Below are positions 8,701 through 17,771 of a stretch of 64,000 nt of DNA, piece by piece; position 1 is the stretch's first letter; the number at the start of each line of letters is the position of its first letter. The DNA is from CAYUVH01 sp964448135. GTDB lineage: Bacteria > Verrucomicrobiota > Verrucomicrobiia > Limisphaerales > UBA8199. The translations under genes and the position numbers were made by a program. Below the pieces are notes generated by a model. It did not search any database. It saw only the letters and a program-made list of their open reading frames with translations, and was not told the origin of the DNA. The stretch spans positions 1-64,000 of the forward strand of contig CAYUVH010000055.1 of assembly GCA_964448135.1 (NCBI GenBank), written 5' to 3'.

Positions 8701-11442
8701 GGTCAGGCGCGCGCTTACGGTAGACGGCCAGGGCTTGCCATCGGCGGCAGCCGCGGCGATCTCGAGGTTCAGCGGTTCGCCTGCCTTGACCACTTCGGCG
8801 TTCTGGCGCAGTCCCAGGTAGAAATCGGAGCCGTGGCAAACGAACTCGCTCCGGTGGGTGATGGTTTGCTGATTCAGGTCGGTGACCTCCACCAGCAACG
8901 AAGCGGTTCGGCGCCAGGAACTTTTCGGCAGATCCACCGCCACCACGTAGTTGCTCCCGCCGCCAATGCTGCCATCGCCAGTCAGCGAATTGAATTTTCC
9001 AAGGCTTCGCCGGCCGGAACCGGGTTCGGTGCAGCCAAAATCAAATGCCTCGAAGGTTTCGGAGTGGAAATCCGTGTCCCAGGTGTTCAAGGTCCATTTG
9101 ACGCGCGCGCGGGAGAGGGGTTTGCCGAAAAAGTACCGGGCCGAGACCGGCACCACCACTCGCTCCGCAGGGGCGAAGGATTCCGGCGCGTGCGCCGATA
9201 CTTCAAAAGCGCTGGGTTGAAAATCCTGCACCAGGAATTCGTGCCGATAGCAATCGTTCGTTCCAAAGCTTAGGCTGGCGTTGAATTCGCCGCGGCTGCT
9301 GATGGGCAGGGGGATGGATTGCGACCAGCTTCCCGTGCTGCTGAAGCTGGCGTTGGTCTTGAAGATTACTCTGCCGTGCGGATCATAACACCGCAACGTG
9401 CCGGTCAGTCCTTCGCGAATGTCCAGCCCCTCGTCGCCCCAATCCCGGACAAGAGCGTACAAGTGCACCTCTTCGCCGGGACGATAAAGGCGCCGGTCGC
9501 TGAACATTAACACGCGGCGGTTATTGGCGGTGTCGTCTGCGTCGGCTGTTGGAAGGTGGTATGACCACATCCGTACCCGATTTTCGTCCAGCGGCAGGGC
9601 ATGAAAGTCTTCCCCTTGCTGCAGGGCGACCCAGTCGCCGTTTGTGTTAGCAGGCAGATTCGCGATGCCGTTTTGGTCGGTGAGGGCTTCGGCGAGGGGT
9701 TCATTTTCATCGCTGTAGAGGCGCGCAGTGGCGCCCGCGATCGGTTGCGCTCCGCCGTGAGTAAAGGCGAATACCTCCGTGCCAGCGGCGCTCTTTTTCC
9801 AGACCAAACCCAGGTCGGTGAGCTGAATCAACGCCTGGGTGCCCAGCCGCGGACCCTCGTTGGTTCGGGTAGCGTCGAGGAAGACGACGCCGGTTTTTCG
9901 GCCGTGGAGAAGTTCGTCCCACTTCAGCTCGGTGCGGCTGGCCTTGTCCGGTTCGGGGGCGGTTTGAATGGTTACATCAAAAACGGTGCGGCCGGGAATC
10001 AGGTTGTAGGAGAGCGGCCGATAATTTTCATCCGGTGCCTCGTTCTGTCGGCGTTCATCCCATCGAATGAAATAATCCGAATATCCGCGCAAAGCGTGGA
10101 TGGCGGTGGCTGGGTCGAGCAATTTGGCGCGGACTCTGGCGTCGGGCACGTTTATCGCGAGCAGGGGGAAGGTTCGATTTCCACGGGCGAGTTGATCGCG
10201 CGAAAAGGCGGGAAAGTAGAGGCGCGGCGCCACGGACGGCATTTGGAGGTCGAAAGTGTTGGAACCGCTCAACTCGAAAGGTTCTTCCGCCCGGAAGCCG
10301 GGGAGGAGTTTCAATGTGTAGTTCGTGAGCGATTGGAAGTCGCCGTGCAATACAACACTGCGCCAGCCCAATTGGATCGTGAGGTTCGTGGGGAGCGGGC
10401 TCAATTCGAGCCAGCCTTCAGGTCCGTTCGTGAGCGAGGCGGGCACGGGCTTGGAAAACTCGAGGTGAATCGAGGGACCGGCGTAAATGAGGTTGTGCGC
10501 CGCGATCTGGGTCACTTTGAATTGCGTGATATCGCCGATGGGTACTTCCTCGGCTTTGCGCAGGCGCAGGCCTCGCTCGCGCGCTGGTCCACCGGCGGGC
10601 ACCACCAGGCGCCAATTTTTGCCCACGGGCAGAGGCAGTCGCGGCGAGACGACCAACAGCGTGGGCCAGTCCACCCTGGCGGAATCCGTGGCGTCGGTAT
10701 TCGGGAGCGAGTTCGTGCCGTGCGCGCGCTCGAAGGCCGCCCGCCAGGGATTTTGGGCGTCGCTGAGGCCCAACTGGTAGTCCACTTCGCCAAACTTGCC
10801 TTGCCGCACGTCGGCCAGGATGCGTCGCCCGGAGTCGTCTCGGAAATACGGAAGTCCCTGGAAGTCCGCCGCGCTGACTTCGGCGTTGAAGAGCAGTCGG
10901 ATGTCCGGCTCAGACGCAGCGTTGGCGTTAAACTCGCGCGGACTGAATCCGGCGATACTGAATGGCGGAGTGGTTAGCTCACCGCGCAGTTGTGCCGTCA
11001 GTGGATTTCCACCGGCGCTGGACAGTCCCGGGCGAAGGGTGAAAACATAAGTGGTATCCAGCGCCAAAGGTTCGGCGGGAGTGAACACCCCGCTACGCTG
11101 GCTCAACCAGACGAAGCGACCGGGGAGTGGAGGATCAACGGCGAGGGGCGATACGCTGTTGGTGGTGCCCACCAGACCGCCTTCAATCATCGGCGTGTCG
11201 AAGCGCAGCTCGAAGGTCATCGCCGAGCTGGGCGTGCTGGAACTCATCACCAGCTCGACGCCGCGGGAGATGTCAGAGCGTCCGCAGCCGGAGAGCAGGA
11301 GGCCGACGAGCGAAATTACGAGCAGTACTGAGGCGGCTGATTTGGCGCGATCGGAACTGGGGGGTTGAGCTTGAGTGAGTGCAGGTTTACTCAGTTTGGA
11401 ACGGTACAAAGCAAGGGTGGGCCCGGATTTTGGTGCGTGCAT
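5722..11442 (-). CDS. Bacterial alpha-2-macroglobulin family lipoprotein with thioester
   Basis: 1906 residues. The N-terminus is a lipoprotein signal ending in L-L-L-S-G-C with Cys53, so it is periplasmic and lipid-anchored. The long n-region before the signal leaves some doubt about the start. The body has successive macroglobulin-like beta domains, MG2 and a bait-like central region, then the thioester domain with the intact C1447-A-E-Q1450 motif (codon at 7102-7104) and the C-terminal receptor-like domain. The family inhibits proteases by covalent trapping through the thioester, analogous to E. coli YfhM (ECAM). The gene heads the A2M-pbpC operon (ATGA overlap). An intact thioester marks it as YfhM-like, not the thioester-less YfaS-like class. 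Confidence 0.95.
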   Translation of the reverse strand: MHAPKSGPTLALYRSKLSKPALTQAQPPSSDRAKSAASVLLVISLVGLLLSGCGRSDISRGVELVMSSSTPSSAMTFELRFDTPMIEGGLVGTTNSVSPLAVDPPLPGRFVWLSQRSGVFTPAEPLALDTTYVFTLRPGLSSAGGNPLTAQLRGELTTPPFSIAGFSPREFNANAASEPDIRLLFNAEVSAADFQGLPYFRDDSGRRILADVRQGKFGEVDYQLGLSDAQNPWRAAFERAHGTNSLPNTDATDSARVDWPTLLVVSPRLPLPVGKNWRLVVPAGGPARERGLRLRKAEEVPIGDITQFKVTQIAAHNLIYAGPSIHLEFSKPVPASLTNGPEGWLELSPLPTNLTIQLGWRSVVLHGDFQSLTNYTLKLLPGFRAEEPFELSGSNTFDLQMPSVAPRLYFPAFSRDQLARGNRTFPLLAINVPDARVRAKLLDPATAIHALRGYSDYFIRWDERRQNEAPDENYRPLSYNLIPGRTVFDVTIQTAPEPDKASRTELKWDELLHGRKTGVVFLDATRTNEGPRLGTQALIQLTDLGLVWKKSAAGTEVFAFTHGGAQPIAGATARLYSDENEPLAEALTDQNGIANLPANTNGDWVALQQGEDFHALPLDENRVRMWSYHLPTADADDTANNRRVLMFSDRRLYRPGEEVHLYALVRDWGDEGLDIREGLTGTLRCYDPHGRVIFKTNASFSSTGSWSQSIPLPISSRGEFNASLSFGTNDCYRHEFLVQDFQPSAFEVSAHAPESFAPAERVVVPVSARYFFGKPLSRARVKWTLNTWDTDFHSETFEAFDFGCTEPGSGRRSLGKFNSLTGDGSIGGGSNYVVAVDLPKSSWRRTASLLVEVTDLNQQTITHRSEFVCHGSDFYLGLRQNAEVVKAGEPLNLEIAAAAADGKPWPSTVSARLTLQRVNWESVRIQGAGKSVHYQNEAVLTNVLECDFTVLPVTQPAKAQEEIAGNSITNLPPLEAGEYLLHASATDPGGRTVKCSQVFYVSAPTRAGHDYSNDAQLRLKPDRKQYHPGDTAEILVEAPFSGTALVTVEREKVLRSYTTHLEGNLPLVRVSLTTNDVPNAFVSIALLRGSDDSPHQAKEPEYRLGYCELKVEDPATKLAVSVTPANTNCRPAETVAATIRVANASDEPVANAEVVVYAVDEGVASLNDAGLPDPHGFFHAPRPLRVQTGISLPQLLEEDPEELYFQNKGYLVGGGGEPGVRRKFLACAFWQAGLNTDTSGQVTVRFPAPDSITRYRLCAVAHAGKKQFGSAASAFRVSKPLLLEPALPAIANLADKLIARAVVQNQTTNQGDVLVSLELDDKVKAPAADRLKSRKVRISPNASAVVEFPVEFVATGTAKWIWKARYADPGSEAFTDAVESTIEVGHVVPLLREVLLDHFTAASTNLLSGANPQLLEGQGTITVTVANTRLNDLAEAASQLLHYPYGCAEQTGSSLLPWIVLSDAHGLLPQLRRGTNEMNTAIRSGVARLFSMQTSSGGLGYWPRASEPMFWASAYGGMVLALAQRHGIEVPEDRFNQVLKYLSQELRSTNGPVATSEACLALYTLALANRSEPAYHEKLFQQRETLSSEDRALLALAIAESDGSTNMVAELLKPPTIVRRWAEATFGCAARERAIRLLAWMRFRPDDRMLDRLVDDLMHEQKQANWGTTQGNAWGLLALTEYARRIESKREPVEGSLSWNGQQNRFHLDTLKNLLTFTFPATNHGEHPLLISKDSTNRLYTSVLIEARPRETTLPSQNRGFTLERRYQKLDENNFPHDLDNLRVGDRVLVTLNISTPEPASYVALDDALPSILEAVNPVFSTREASYTMTAERGGYLWDSDYHEIRKDRCLYFADSLPAGNYTLRYLARVRAAGVVTAPTAKIEEMYHPERFGLSGTQTITSGGFE

Positions 11443-11927
11443 GGCTGTGGCGTTTTCATGTTTGTTAATTGCTGAGCCACAGCGGACCGAAAATCAAAAC
11501 AGCAACAGGTACAGGCCGCGCCGGGGCTCTTCTTTCCATGCACCTTGCTCTGTTGAGGAAGCCAGGACGGGATGCAGGCTTTGTCTTCGAGGAACCGTTG
11601 GAAGACGACGTGAGTGAAAGGCGGAATTGAAAAGCTGTCCAGAAGAAAATGATTTGGAGCATCACTTTTTTGAAAATAGGGATCCGGATCGGATCACACG
11701 AATCCTGGTTCCAAGCTCTAAGCCCAAAGAGTTGCGCTTTGCCGAAAACCGCCTTTTGAGTTTAAAGGCCGCCGCGGAGCAAGCCCCAGGGTGGTGAATA
11801 CGATCCTGTTGGGACAGGAGAGATTGCTGTTTTCGTTAACCGTCTTTCTCGCTGGACAGGGCAGTTTTAGTGCGCTATTTGCCGTGTCATGGATGGTCGA
11901 GGTGGGTTGGTTCGACGTAGTGATGCG
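11443..11927. other. Intergenic region between divergent A2M and HEAT-repeat genes
   Basis: 485 bases that must hold the promoters for the leftward A2M-pbpC operon and the rightward HEAT gene pair. Short overlapping open frames are present on both strands but none resembles a known protein. No clear -35/-10 pair, RNA or repeat family could be assigned by eye. Confidence 0.45.
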
Positions 11928-13631
11928 ATGAGGCAGCGTCGCGAATGGCTTTTCTTGCTTTTGGCCGGCTTCGGCGTGTTGTGGATTTTTGCAGCCAATG
12001 CCAGCGGACCCTCCTACGAGGGAAAATCGGTCAGTTACTGGTTCCAGCACGGCTTCGAGGATTTCGACGACATTGGCAGCACGATCAAGGCTTTCAAGGC
12101 CATGGGCAGCAATGCCGTGCCGTATCTGATCGAAATGTTGGAGCGAAAGCCGGGCTTGCCGGAGGACTCCAAAATTGAAAACCAACGCGGAGATGCCGCG
12201 TTTCTGATAGCGCAAATCGGACCCGAGGCGGCGGCGGCGATTCCCGCGCTCTTGAGAATACCGATAATCGACACCAACGATTGGCAGCTGCGGACGAGTG
12301 TCAGGGTCGCCCTCTGCGCCATGGGTGAGAAGCTTTCCAGGCATGCGCCGGCGATCGTGGAGTGGTTGCAAAGCAGCGACGGGGAGCTGCGGGAACTGGG
12401 GAGACATCTGCTGGTTTGCATGGGACCGAAAGCGCGCGAGGCGGCCCCCCTTCTGGTGAAGGCTTTGAAACGAAGTGACGCATCGGTGTCGCTCGCTCTG
12501 GCCGAGGCGCTCTGGAGCGTCGCCCGGGATACCAATGCGGTGTTGGCGGTATATACGCGCGCGCTGCAGTCCACGAATCCAGTCCATCGTGAGTTCGTTC
12601 TCTGTCAACTCGCCGAAATGGGCGTTGCGGCCCGAACCGCCGGGCCGGCCATCGAGGCGCTGCTGGAAAATCCAGACCGGACGCAACGCCAGCGTGCGGA
12701 AATAATTCTGTACCGGATAGCACCTGGGTTGCTTCAGGCGAGATCACGGAAAATCAACAATCAGCTTCCGGCCGAGCTTGAAGAACTCATGCAAGCGATT
12801 CGTTCCAGCGAGCGCCCGGTTCGCTTTCGCGCGCTCGATACCATTCCGTTGCTGGGCTCCAATGCCGTGGAGGCGGTACCGGCCCTGGTCAGAGTGCTGA
12901 CGGATGCGCCTCCTTCCCCATCGCCCGGGCCGATGGAGCCGACGGGTGGGACGACCGACCACCGTCAGGCGGCGGAGTGCCTGGGCGAAATCGGGCCGGG
13001 AGCGATGGCGGCAACGGCGGCGCTGGTTCAGGCGTTGAAAGCGCGGCCTGGTCCCGATCGATTTTATTTTTGCCGGGCTTTGGGTGACATCGGTCCGGGC
13101 GCTCGGGAATCCGTGCCGGCACTGGCCGAAGCGCTGCAAGACCAAAACAGGAGGGTGCGCCTCGCTGCGGCGACGGCCATCGTACGGATTGCCCCAGCCG
13201 AAAGCTCCAACGCGGTCGAGGTTTTGGAAGCCCTCAAATGGGACCTGGATGGCGCCTTGGTCCTGGCCTCGACGAATGGAATCCCACAAAAGAGCACCTT
13301 GAAGGACGGATTTGGGAATTTTGACGGGGCATACCCCCGGCTGGCGGCTTCGGTGGCGCTCTGGCAGGCAGGCTTGGCCAAGGATCCGCCGGTGGCAGAG
13401 ATCACTGGGGAGTTTGGGAAAGACGCATCTTTGTTCGACTCCGAATACATCGAACTGCTGGGCGAAATTGGCCCGGCAGCAAAATCAGCATTGCTTGTCC
13501 TGGAACCGTACTTGAACCCGGGGAATTATTACCGGCTCCGAATCCGCGCGGCAATTGCGATCCGAAAGATTGATCCGGAGGAGGCGGCGAAACTCAATTT
13601 GCCCGGTGTGTTGTTGAGGTGTGCGTATTAA
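11928..13631 (+). CDS. Membrane-anchored HEAT-repeat protein, copy 1
   Basis: 567 residues if it starts at the ATG at 11928 (MRQRREW), which places an N-terminal basic stretch directly before a hydrophobic anchor. An ATG at 11889 would add 13 residues. After the anchor there is a G-P-S-Y-E-G-K-S-V-S-Y-W motif, then about ten HEAT/PBS-lyase-like helical repeats of 35-40 residues with a recurring (I/L/M)-G-P-x-A-x-x-A-x-P-x-L pattern. It ends with R-K-I-D-P-E-E, L-P-G. HEAT solenoids are protein-binding scaffolds, and no catalytic residues are visible. The next gene is a clear paralogue with the same anchor, repeat and end motifs. The partner or cargo is unknown. The protein is probably exposed to the periplasm. 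Confidence 0.8.
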   Translation: MRQRREWLFLLLAGFGVLWIFAANASGPSYEGKSVSYWFQHGFEDFDDIGSTIKAFKAMGSNAVPYLIEMLERKPGLPEDSKIENQRGDAAFLIAQIGPEAAAAIPALLRIPIIDTNDWQLRTSVRVALCAMGEKLSRHAPAIVEWLQSSDGELRELGRHLLVCMGPKAREAAPLLVKALKRSDASVSLALAEALWSVARDTNAVLAVYTRALQSTNPVHREFVLCQLAEMGVAARTAGPAIEALLENPDRTQRQRAEIILYRIAPGLLQARSRKINNQLPAELEELMQAIRSSERPVRFRALDTIPLLGSNAVEAVPALVRVLTDAPPSPSPGPMEPTGGTTDHRQAAECLGEIGPGAMAATAALVQALKARPGPDRFYFCRALGDIGPGARESVPALAEALQDQNRRVRLAAATAIVRIAPAESSNAVEVLEALKWDLDGALVLASTNGIPQKSTLKDGFGNFDGAYPRLAASVALWQAGLAKDPPVAEITGEFGKDASLFDSEYIELLGEIGPAAKSALLVLEPYLNPGNYYRLRIRAAIAIRKIDPEEAAKLNLPGVLLRCAY

Positions 13632-13748
13632 TGGGCAACCCTGTCGGACTGGGCAAGTTTGATCGTGATTTCGGGCTGGACTTGCTTTTGGCTGTGAACT
13701 AATCCCGAAACTATGCATGGGCGGGTGGCATTTTTTCGCAAACGGGAG

Positions 13749-15527
13749 ATGACGAAGCGTCCAGGGCGCAAGTATTGGATCCTGATTCTCGTGCTGGGGG
13801 GCTTCTTGTTCTACTTCCTGTATCATCGCCCGGAGCCGACATACGGGGGGAAATCAGCCAGTTATTGGCTGGAGCAGATGGATCCGAAGACCGGCCGGAT
13901 GAAGGAGTCTTTCGTGGCGTTCAAAGCCATGGGCAGCAATGCGGTTCCGTTTCTGGTCGAGAAGCTGGAATGGAAGCCATGGAGATATCTGCCAGCCATG
14001 GATAGATTGCTGTATGACGATCAAACCGGGCTTCCAAAGCGCCTTCCCAAAATCCTGGTCAGGATTCTGTCCGACGATGGCCGGAATGAAGCCCTGCGGG
14101 ACAGGGCGTTCATGGCCATCCGGGAAATTGGACCCGAAGCGTCAGCGGCGATACCCACTTTGATGAAGGCGTTCAATGATACGAATGGCGGGTGGCAGAT
14201 CAGAAACGGGGCCGAGGCGGCGCTCGGCGCGATGGGCGAAAAACTTGCCGGCCAGACTCCGGTTCTCATCAAACAGTTCAAGGAAGGTGACGCAAATATC
14301 AGCTCCAGCGTAGCGATGCTGCTAGGTAAAGTCGGGCCCAAGGCGGAGGCGGCGCTTCCAATTCTGATCGAGGCAACCAGCAGCACCAATGATTACCTGT
14401 GTATCGTGTCGGCAGACGCAATCTGGTCGATTGCGCGGCAAACCAATTTTGTGATCGGGGTGTACACCAGGCTACTGCGATCAACCAAGACGCTGGCGGG
14501 ACAGAAATATTATCCGGGCTGGGCGATCAGCAGGCTGGGAGCCATGGGGTCGGCGGCCCGGTCCACGGCTCCTATGATTCAAAAGCTTATGCTCTCTCCG
14601 GGAGAACTATCCCGGAGTACGGCCGAAGCAGCGTTGCGAGAAGTGGATCCAGACCGGTATCGCGCAACCATCAAGGAACTGAATGAGCAGGGTCCGGCGT
14701 TAATAGCCAAAGCAATTGAGGCCCTGCATTCGGAAAAACCGGAAGAGCAAAAAAGCGGTCTGTATCGAATCCAGATTTTCGGTCCGGCAGCGCGGGAATC
14801 GGTGCCAGCCATCGTCAGAATCCTTGAGACCATATCCCGGAGCGAAGACGGTCCGGATAAGCAGTATGATACGACCATCCAAGCCGCGGACGCCCTGGCC
14901 GAAATCGGGCCGGAGGCACGAGCCGCCGTTCCGGTCCTGACGAACCTCCTGTCGTTTCCCAAGGGTATTCATATAAGCCGGGTTTGCCGCGCGTTGGGTT
15001 GCATCGGGCCCGCGGCAACTGGAGCGGTGCCGGCGTTGGAGGCATGGTTTACGAACAACTATCCGGATCTTCAGCTTGCCGCCGCGACCGCGGTCACACG
15101 GATCGTGCCCGGGGATTGTAGCAACGCGGTGGCGGTGCTGAGGGGCCTCCAGCGAGATTCCGGCGAAATCGCAAATCAGGAAACGCCCGAGCAAGTGGAG
15201 GAAATCATGAGCCATCGCATTCGTTTCTATCCGTCTTTTCAGGCGCAGGTGGCTGTAGCTCTGTGGCGGCTCGGACTGAAGAGTGATTTGGAAGAGAGCT
15301 CACCGATGGCTGCGCTGGTGAAACAATTGAATTCCCCAGGGAACCTGGAGTTCCTCTCCCTGATACGGTTGGCCGGGGATCTGGGCCCGGATGCCAAGGG
15401 GGCAATCCCTCGATTGAAGGCTTACATGGACAATGGCCCTTTCTCACAGGCCGCCATTGCGATCAGAAAGATCGATCCAGAAGAATATGCCAGGATGGGA
15501 CTGCCGGGGACGTTGGTTCTCCCTTGA
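13749..15527 (+). CDS. Membrane-anchored HEAT-repeat protein, copy 2 (tandem paralogue)
   Basis: 592 residues from ATG 13749 (MTKRPG), chosen by analogy with the neighbour. An upstream in-frame ATG at 13713 is possible. A basic N-terminus and one transmembrane segment (about 8-25) are followed by T-Y-G-G-K-S-A-S-Y-W, F-K-A-M-G-S-N-A-V-P and a run of HEAT repeats, ending R-K-I-D-P-E-E, L-P-G-T. These blocks match copy 1 in order and spacing, so the pair arose by tandem duplication and has since diverged. It lies 117 bases after copy 1 on the same strand. Its 3' end is 3 bases from the stop of the convergent beta-helix gene. Function is unknown; an envelope scaffold is the most that can be inferred. 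Confidence 0.8.
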   Translation: MTKRPGRKYWILILVLGGFLFYFLYHRPEPTYGGKSASYWLEQMDPKTGRMKESFVAFKAMGSNAVPFLVEKLEWKPWRYLPAMDRLLYDDQTGLPKRLPKILVRILSDDGRNEALRDRAFMAIREIGPEASAAIPTLMKAFNDTNGGWQIRNGAEAALGAMGEKLAGQTPVLIKQFKEGDANISSSVAMLLGKVGPKAEAALPILIEATSSTNDYLCIVSADAIWSIARQTNFVIGVYTRLLRSTKTLAGQKYYPGWAISRLGAMGSAARSTAPMIQKLMLSPGELSRSTAEAALREVDPDRYRATIKELNEQGPALIAKAIEALHSEKPEEQKSGLYRIQIFGPAARESVPAIVRILETISRSEDGPDKQYDTTIQAADALAEIGPEARAAVPVLTNLLSFPKGIHISRVCRALGCIGPAATGAVPALEAWFTNNYPDLQLAAATAVTRIVPGDCSNAVAVLRGLQRDSGEIANQETPEQVEEIMSHRIRFYPSFQAQVAVALWRLGLKSDLEESSPMAALVKQLNSPGNLEFLSLIRLAGDLGPDAKGAIPRLKAYMDNGPFSQAAIAIRKIDPEEYARMGLPGTLVLP

Positions 15528-15530
15528 GAT

Positions 15531-17771
15531 TCAACGCGTAATTTGCGGCACGGCTTGCGGTCCGACGTTATGGATGTTAATCGGGTGGAAGCCCTGCTCA
15601 TGTGCGGGCGAGGAGTTGATCATCGTGAAGTTATCGTTGGCGGGGTCGGTGAATAGAGGATCGGCAATCAGCGAATCGAGGTCGTGGCCGCGTTTGCGCC
15701 ATTGGTCGAGGGGGAGGCCGGCGAAGTTGAAGGCGTTGGAGCCGCGGGTGTCGAAGTAGAGATTGTGATCCATGACGTATTTGTCGCCGGCCCAATCGCC
15801 GGTGAGCAGGACGCCGGAGTCGAAATAGACGATGTTGGTTTCGAAGGAAAAGCTGAGGTGGGCTTCAGGGCGGGTGCGTTGGATTTGGGCGTCGCGGCCG
15901 AAGGCGAAGATGTTGTTAAACACGCGGTTGGTTTCGCCGTAGTGCTGGTGGAAGCCGCCGTGGGTGGTGCGATAGACGAGGTTGCTGGCGGCAAGGATGC
16001 CGCTGGTGCCTTCGTCGAAGTAGATGCCCCAGCCGCCATAACTGCGGCCGGCGATGTCGTGCCAGAGGTTGTTGATGATGGCGGTGCCGGGCTGGCGGCC
16101 GAGGGTGTAGATGCCGCCCATGTCGCTGAGGATGGGGCCGTCGCCATCGGATTTGACGCCGATGTGGTGGACGTGGTTGTAGGCGACAAGGTTGCCGCCG
16201 GCTTGGGCGGGTTTGGTGTAACCCCAAGTCCAGCCGATGGAGATTCCGGTGTAGTAGAAATCGTGGATGTGGTTGTGGGTGATTCGGTTGTCCGGCGACT
16301 GGCCCAGCCAGATGCCGACGGCACTGGGGAAGAGAAAACCGCCGTCGTGGAGGTGGCAGTCGCAGATTTCATTGGCGGAGGTTTTCAGATTTTCCCCAGG
16401 ATGAACGCGGGGCTCTCCCAGCTTGATGCCGCCGGCGCCGAGGTCGGAGAATTCGCAATGAAGTATGCGATTGGATTGGCAACCGGAGGTGAATTCGAGG
16501 CCGTAGTTGGCGAGGTTTTGGAATTTGCAATCGGTGATGGTGCAATTCCGGACGCCCTGGCCCCAGACGGCGCCGGGGACGGCGTAGGCGGCTTGAGCGA
16601 AGCCGGCGACGGGGAGTTTGTCGGCGGGAGTGGAGAGAGCCTGGGCTTTAGCCGTCGGATCTTCGGGAGGGAAATACCATTCGGTGTGGGAAAAGGTGAG
16701 CCCGCGCAAGGTGATATCAGAAACGAATTGGTTGGTTTCCGGGTGGCCTTCGAAGCGAAGCACCTGGGCAAGCGCGGGGCGGACGGCGATCATGCTGGTG
16801 AGGGTTTCGCCGGGGCGGGGCAGGTAGTAAACGCGGCCGCTGGCGCGATCGAGGGACCATTCGCCCGGTTCGTCGAGCCACGCGAGGGCACCTTCCGCGT
16901 AGTAGACATCGCCTTTTTGGAGTTCGAAGACGGAGCGCTTCGAGAAATTTACGATGTGCTGGGTTTCGTCGAGACTGATGATCGGCAAGCGCGATTCGAC
17001 CCAGCGGGTCATGGCGATGATCTCGGCGTTGGCAAGGCCGGCGGAGTTGGTCAGGTCGCCGTCGCGAAAACGGAAACGGCTGTGGCCTTGCTCCCAGTTG
17101 GCGGGTTTGTCGAGGATTTCAGTGATGGGGAAATAGCCCCGGTTTGGATGTCGGGCGCGGGTGGCGTAGTTGCCGTTGACCCAGAGTTCGTGGAAATCAA
17201 GGTTGGTGGAGACTTCGGCCTGCCAGCAGAGGCGGCCTTGAAGGGTGGTTTCGTGCCAGTTGGTGATGAGTTGGCCACCGCTCAGGACGGGATGCTCGCC
17301 GGGGAAGGCGAGAATGGTGAGATTGGAGTTGTCTGGCGTCAGGATCACTGGTTGATCCAGGAAGTAGCAGCCACCGCGTACCAGGATAGGTGAGTCTTTC
17401 TGGAGCCTGACCGGCAGGCCGATGCGAGCCTGCCGGTGGGCTTCGATAGCGCGGGCCACAGTCGCAAAGGGACCATCGGTGTGGTTGTGCACTGGCCGCT
17501 CGAAACGTCCGGACCAATTGTCGTTGCCGTTCGTGGCGACAAACAAGGTGCCAATATACGGTTTAGGAGTCGCGGCCTCGGGTGAGCCGGGTTTGGGTTG
17601 GGCGCAGCCGGCGAGGAGAGCGATGAGACAAATGATTCCGATCGCGTGGCGGAGAGTATGGGACGTTGCAGGAGTGGCCGGCCTCCTCTCCCCGGCCCTC
17701 TCCTCCAGGGGAGGCGAGGGAGAAGAGCGCGCCGACTGACGCGGCGGATGGTTACTTCGCGGCGTTGTCAT
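15531..17771 (-). CDS. Right-handed parallel beta-helix lipoprotein, probable polysaccharide-active enzyme
   Basis: 746 residues. A lipobox L-L-A-G-C places the acylated Cys at residue 56, after an unusually long n-region. The mature part opens with the T-L-F-V-A-T-N-G-N-D-x-W-S-G signature common to secreted beta-helix proteins. It continues with long N/G-rich rungs containing I-x-x-N-x-I/V repeats (N-R-I-T-H-N-H-I-H-D and similar) typical of PbH1 repeats. The fold is shared by pectate lyases, polygalacturonases and alginate lyases, but I cannot assign a substrate. It overlaps the upstream pectate-lyase-like gene by 20 bases, so the two are probably translated together. Residues about 14-31 (S-P-S-P-P-L-E-E-R-A-G-E-R-R) are encoded by a dispersed repeat at 17681-17735. 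Confidence 0.85.
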   Translation of the reverse strand: MTTPRSNHPPRQSARSSPSPPLEERAGERRPATPATSHTLRHAIGIICLIALLAGCAQPKPGSPEAATPKPYIGTLFVATNGNDNWSGRFERPVHNHTDGPFATVARAIEAHRQARIGLPVRLQKDSPILVRGGCYFLDQPVILTPDNSNLTILAFPGEHPVLSGGQLITNWHETTLQGRLCWQAEVSTNLDFHELWVNGNYATRARHPNRGYFPITEILDKPANWEQGHSRFRFRDGDLTNSAGLANAEIIAMTRWVESRLPIISLDETQHIVNFSKRSVFELQKGDVYYAEGALAWLDEPGEWSLDRASGRVYYLPRPGETLTSMIAVRPALAQVLRFEGHPETNQFVSDITLRGLTFSHTEWYFPPEDPTAKAQALSTPADKLPVAGFAQAAYAVPGAVWGQGVRNCTITDCKFQNLANYGLEFTSGCQSNRILHCEFSDLGAGGIKLGEPRVHPGENLKTSANEICDCHLHDGGFLFPSAVGIWLGQSPDNRITHNHIHDFYYTGISIGWTWGYTKPAQAGGNLVAYNHVHHIGVKSDGDGPILSDMGGIYTLGRQPGTAIINNLWHDIAGRSYGGWGIYFDEGTSGILAASNLVYRTTHGGFHQHYGETNRVFNNIFAFGRDAQIQRTRPEAHLSFSFETNIVYFDSGVLLTGDWAGDKYVMDHNLYFDTRGSNAFNFAGLPLDQWRKRGHDLDSLIADPLFTDPANDNFTMINSSPAHEQGFHPINIHNVGPQAVPQITR
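17681..17735. repeat. Dispersed GC-rich palindromic repeat inside a 5' coding end
   Basis: Sequence of the type CCCTCTCCTCCAGGGGAGG followed by GAGGGAGAAGAG, with inverted halves. A related unit of the form ACCCCAGCCCTCT...GGGAGAGGGAG lies at about 43081-43115, so this is a dispersed family and not a coding domain. Here it falls in frame within the first roughly 30 codons of the beta-helix lipoprotein. Confidence 0.6.

Noticed and set aside
9601..10977. A 458-codon plus-strand frame inside the A2M gene
   Set aside because: It is antisense to a complete, motif-bearing A2M gene and shows no protein family features.
15684..17393. A 569-codon plus-strand frame opposite the beta-helix gene
   Set aside because: The composition is dominated by G, V, A, D and E, as expected for an antisense shadow of a GC-rich gene, and no motif is present. 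The minus-strand gene has a signal and family signatures.
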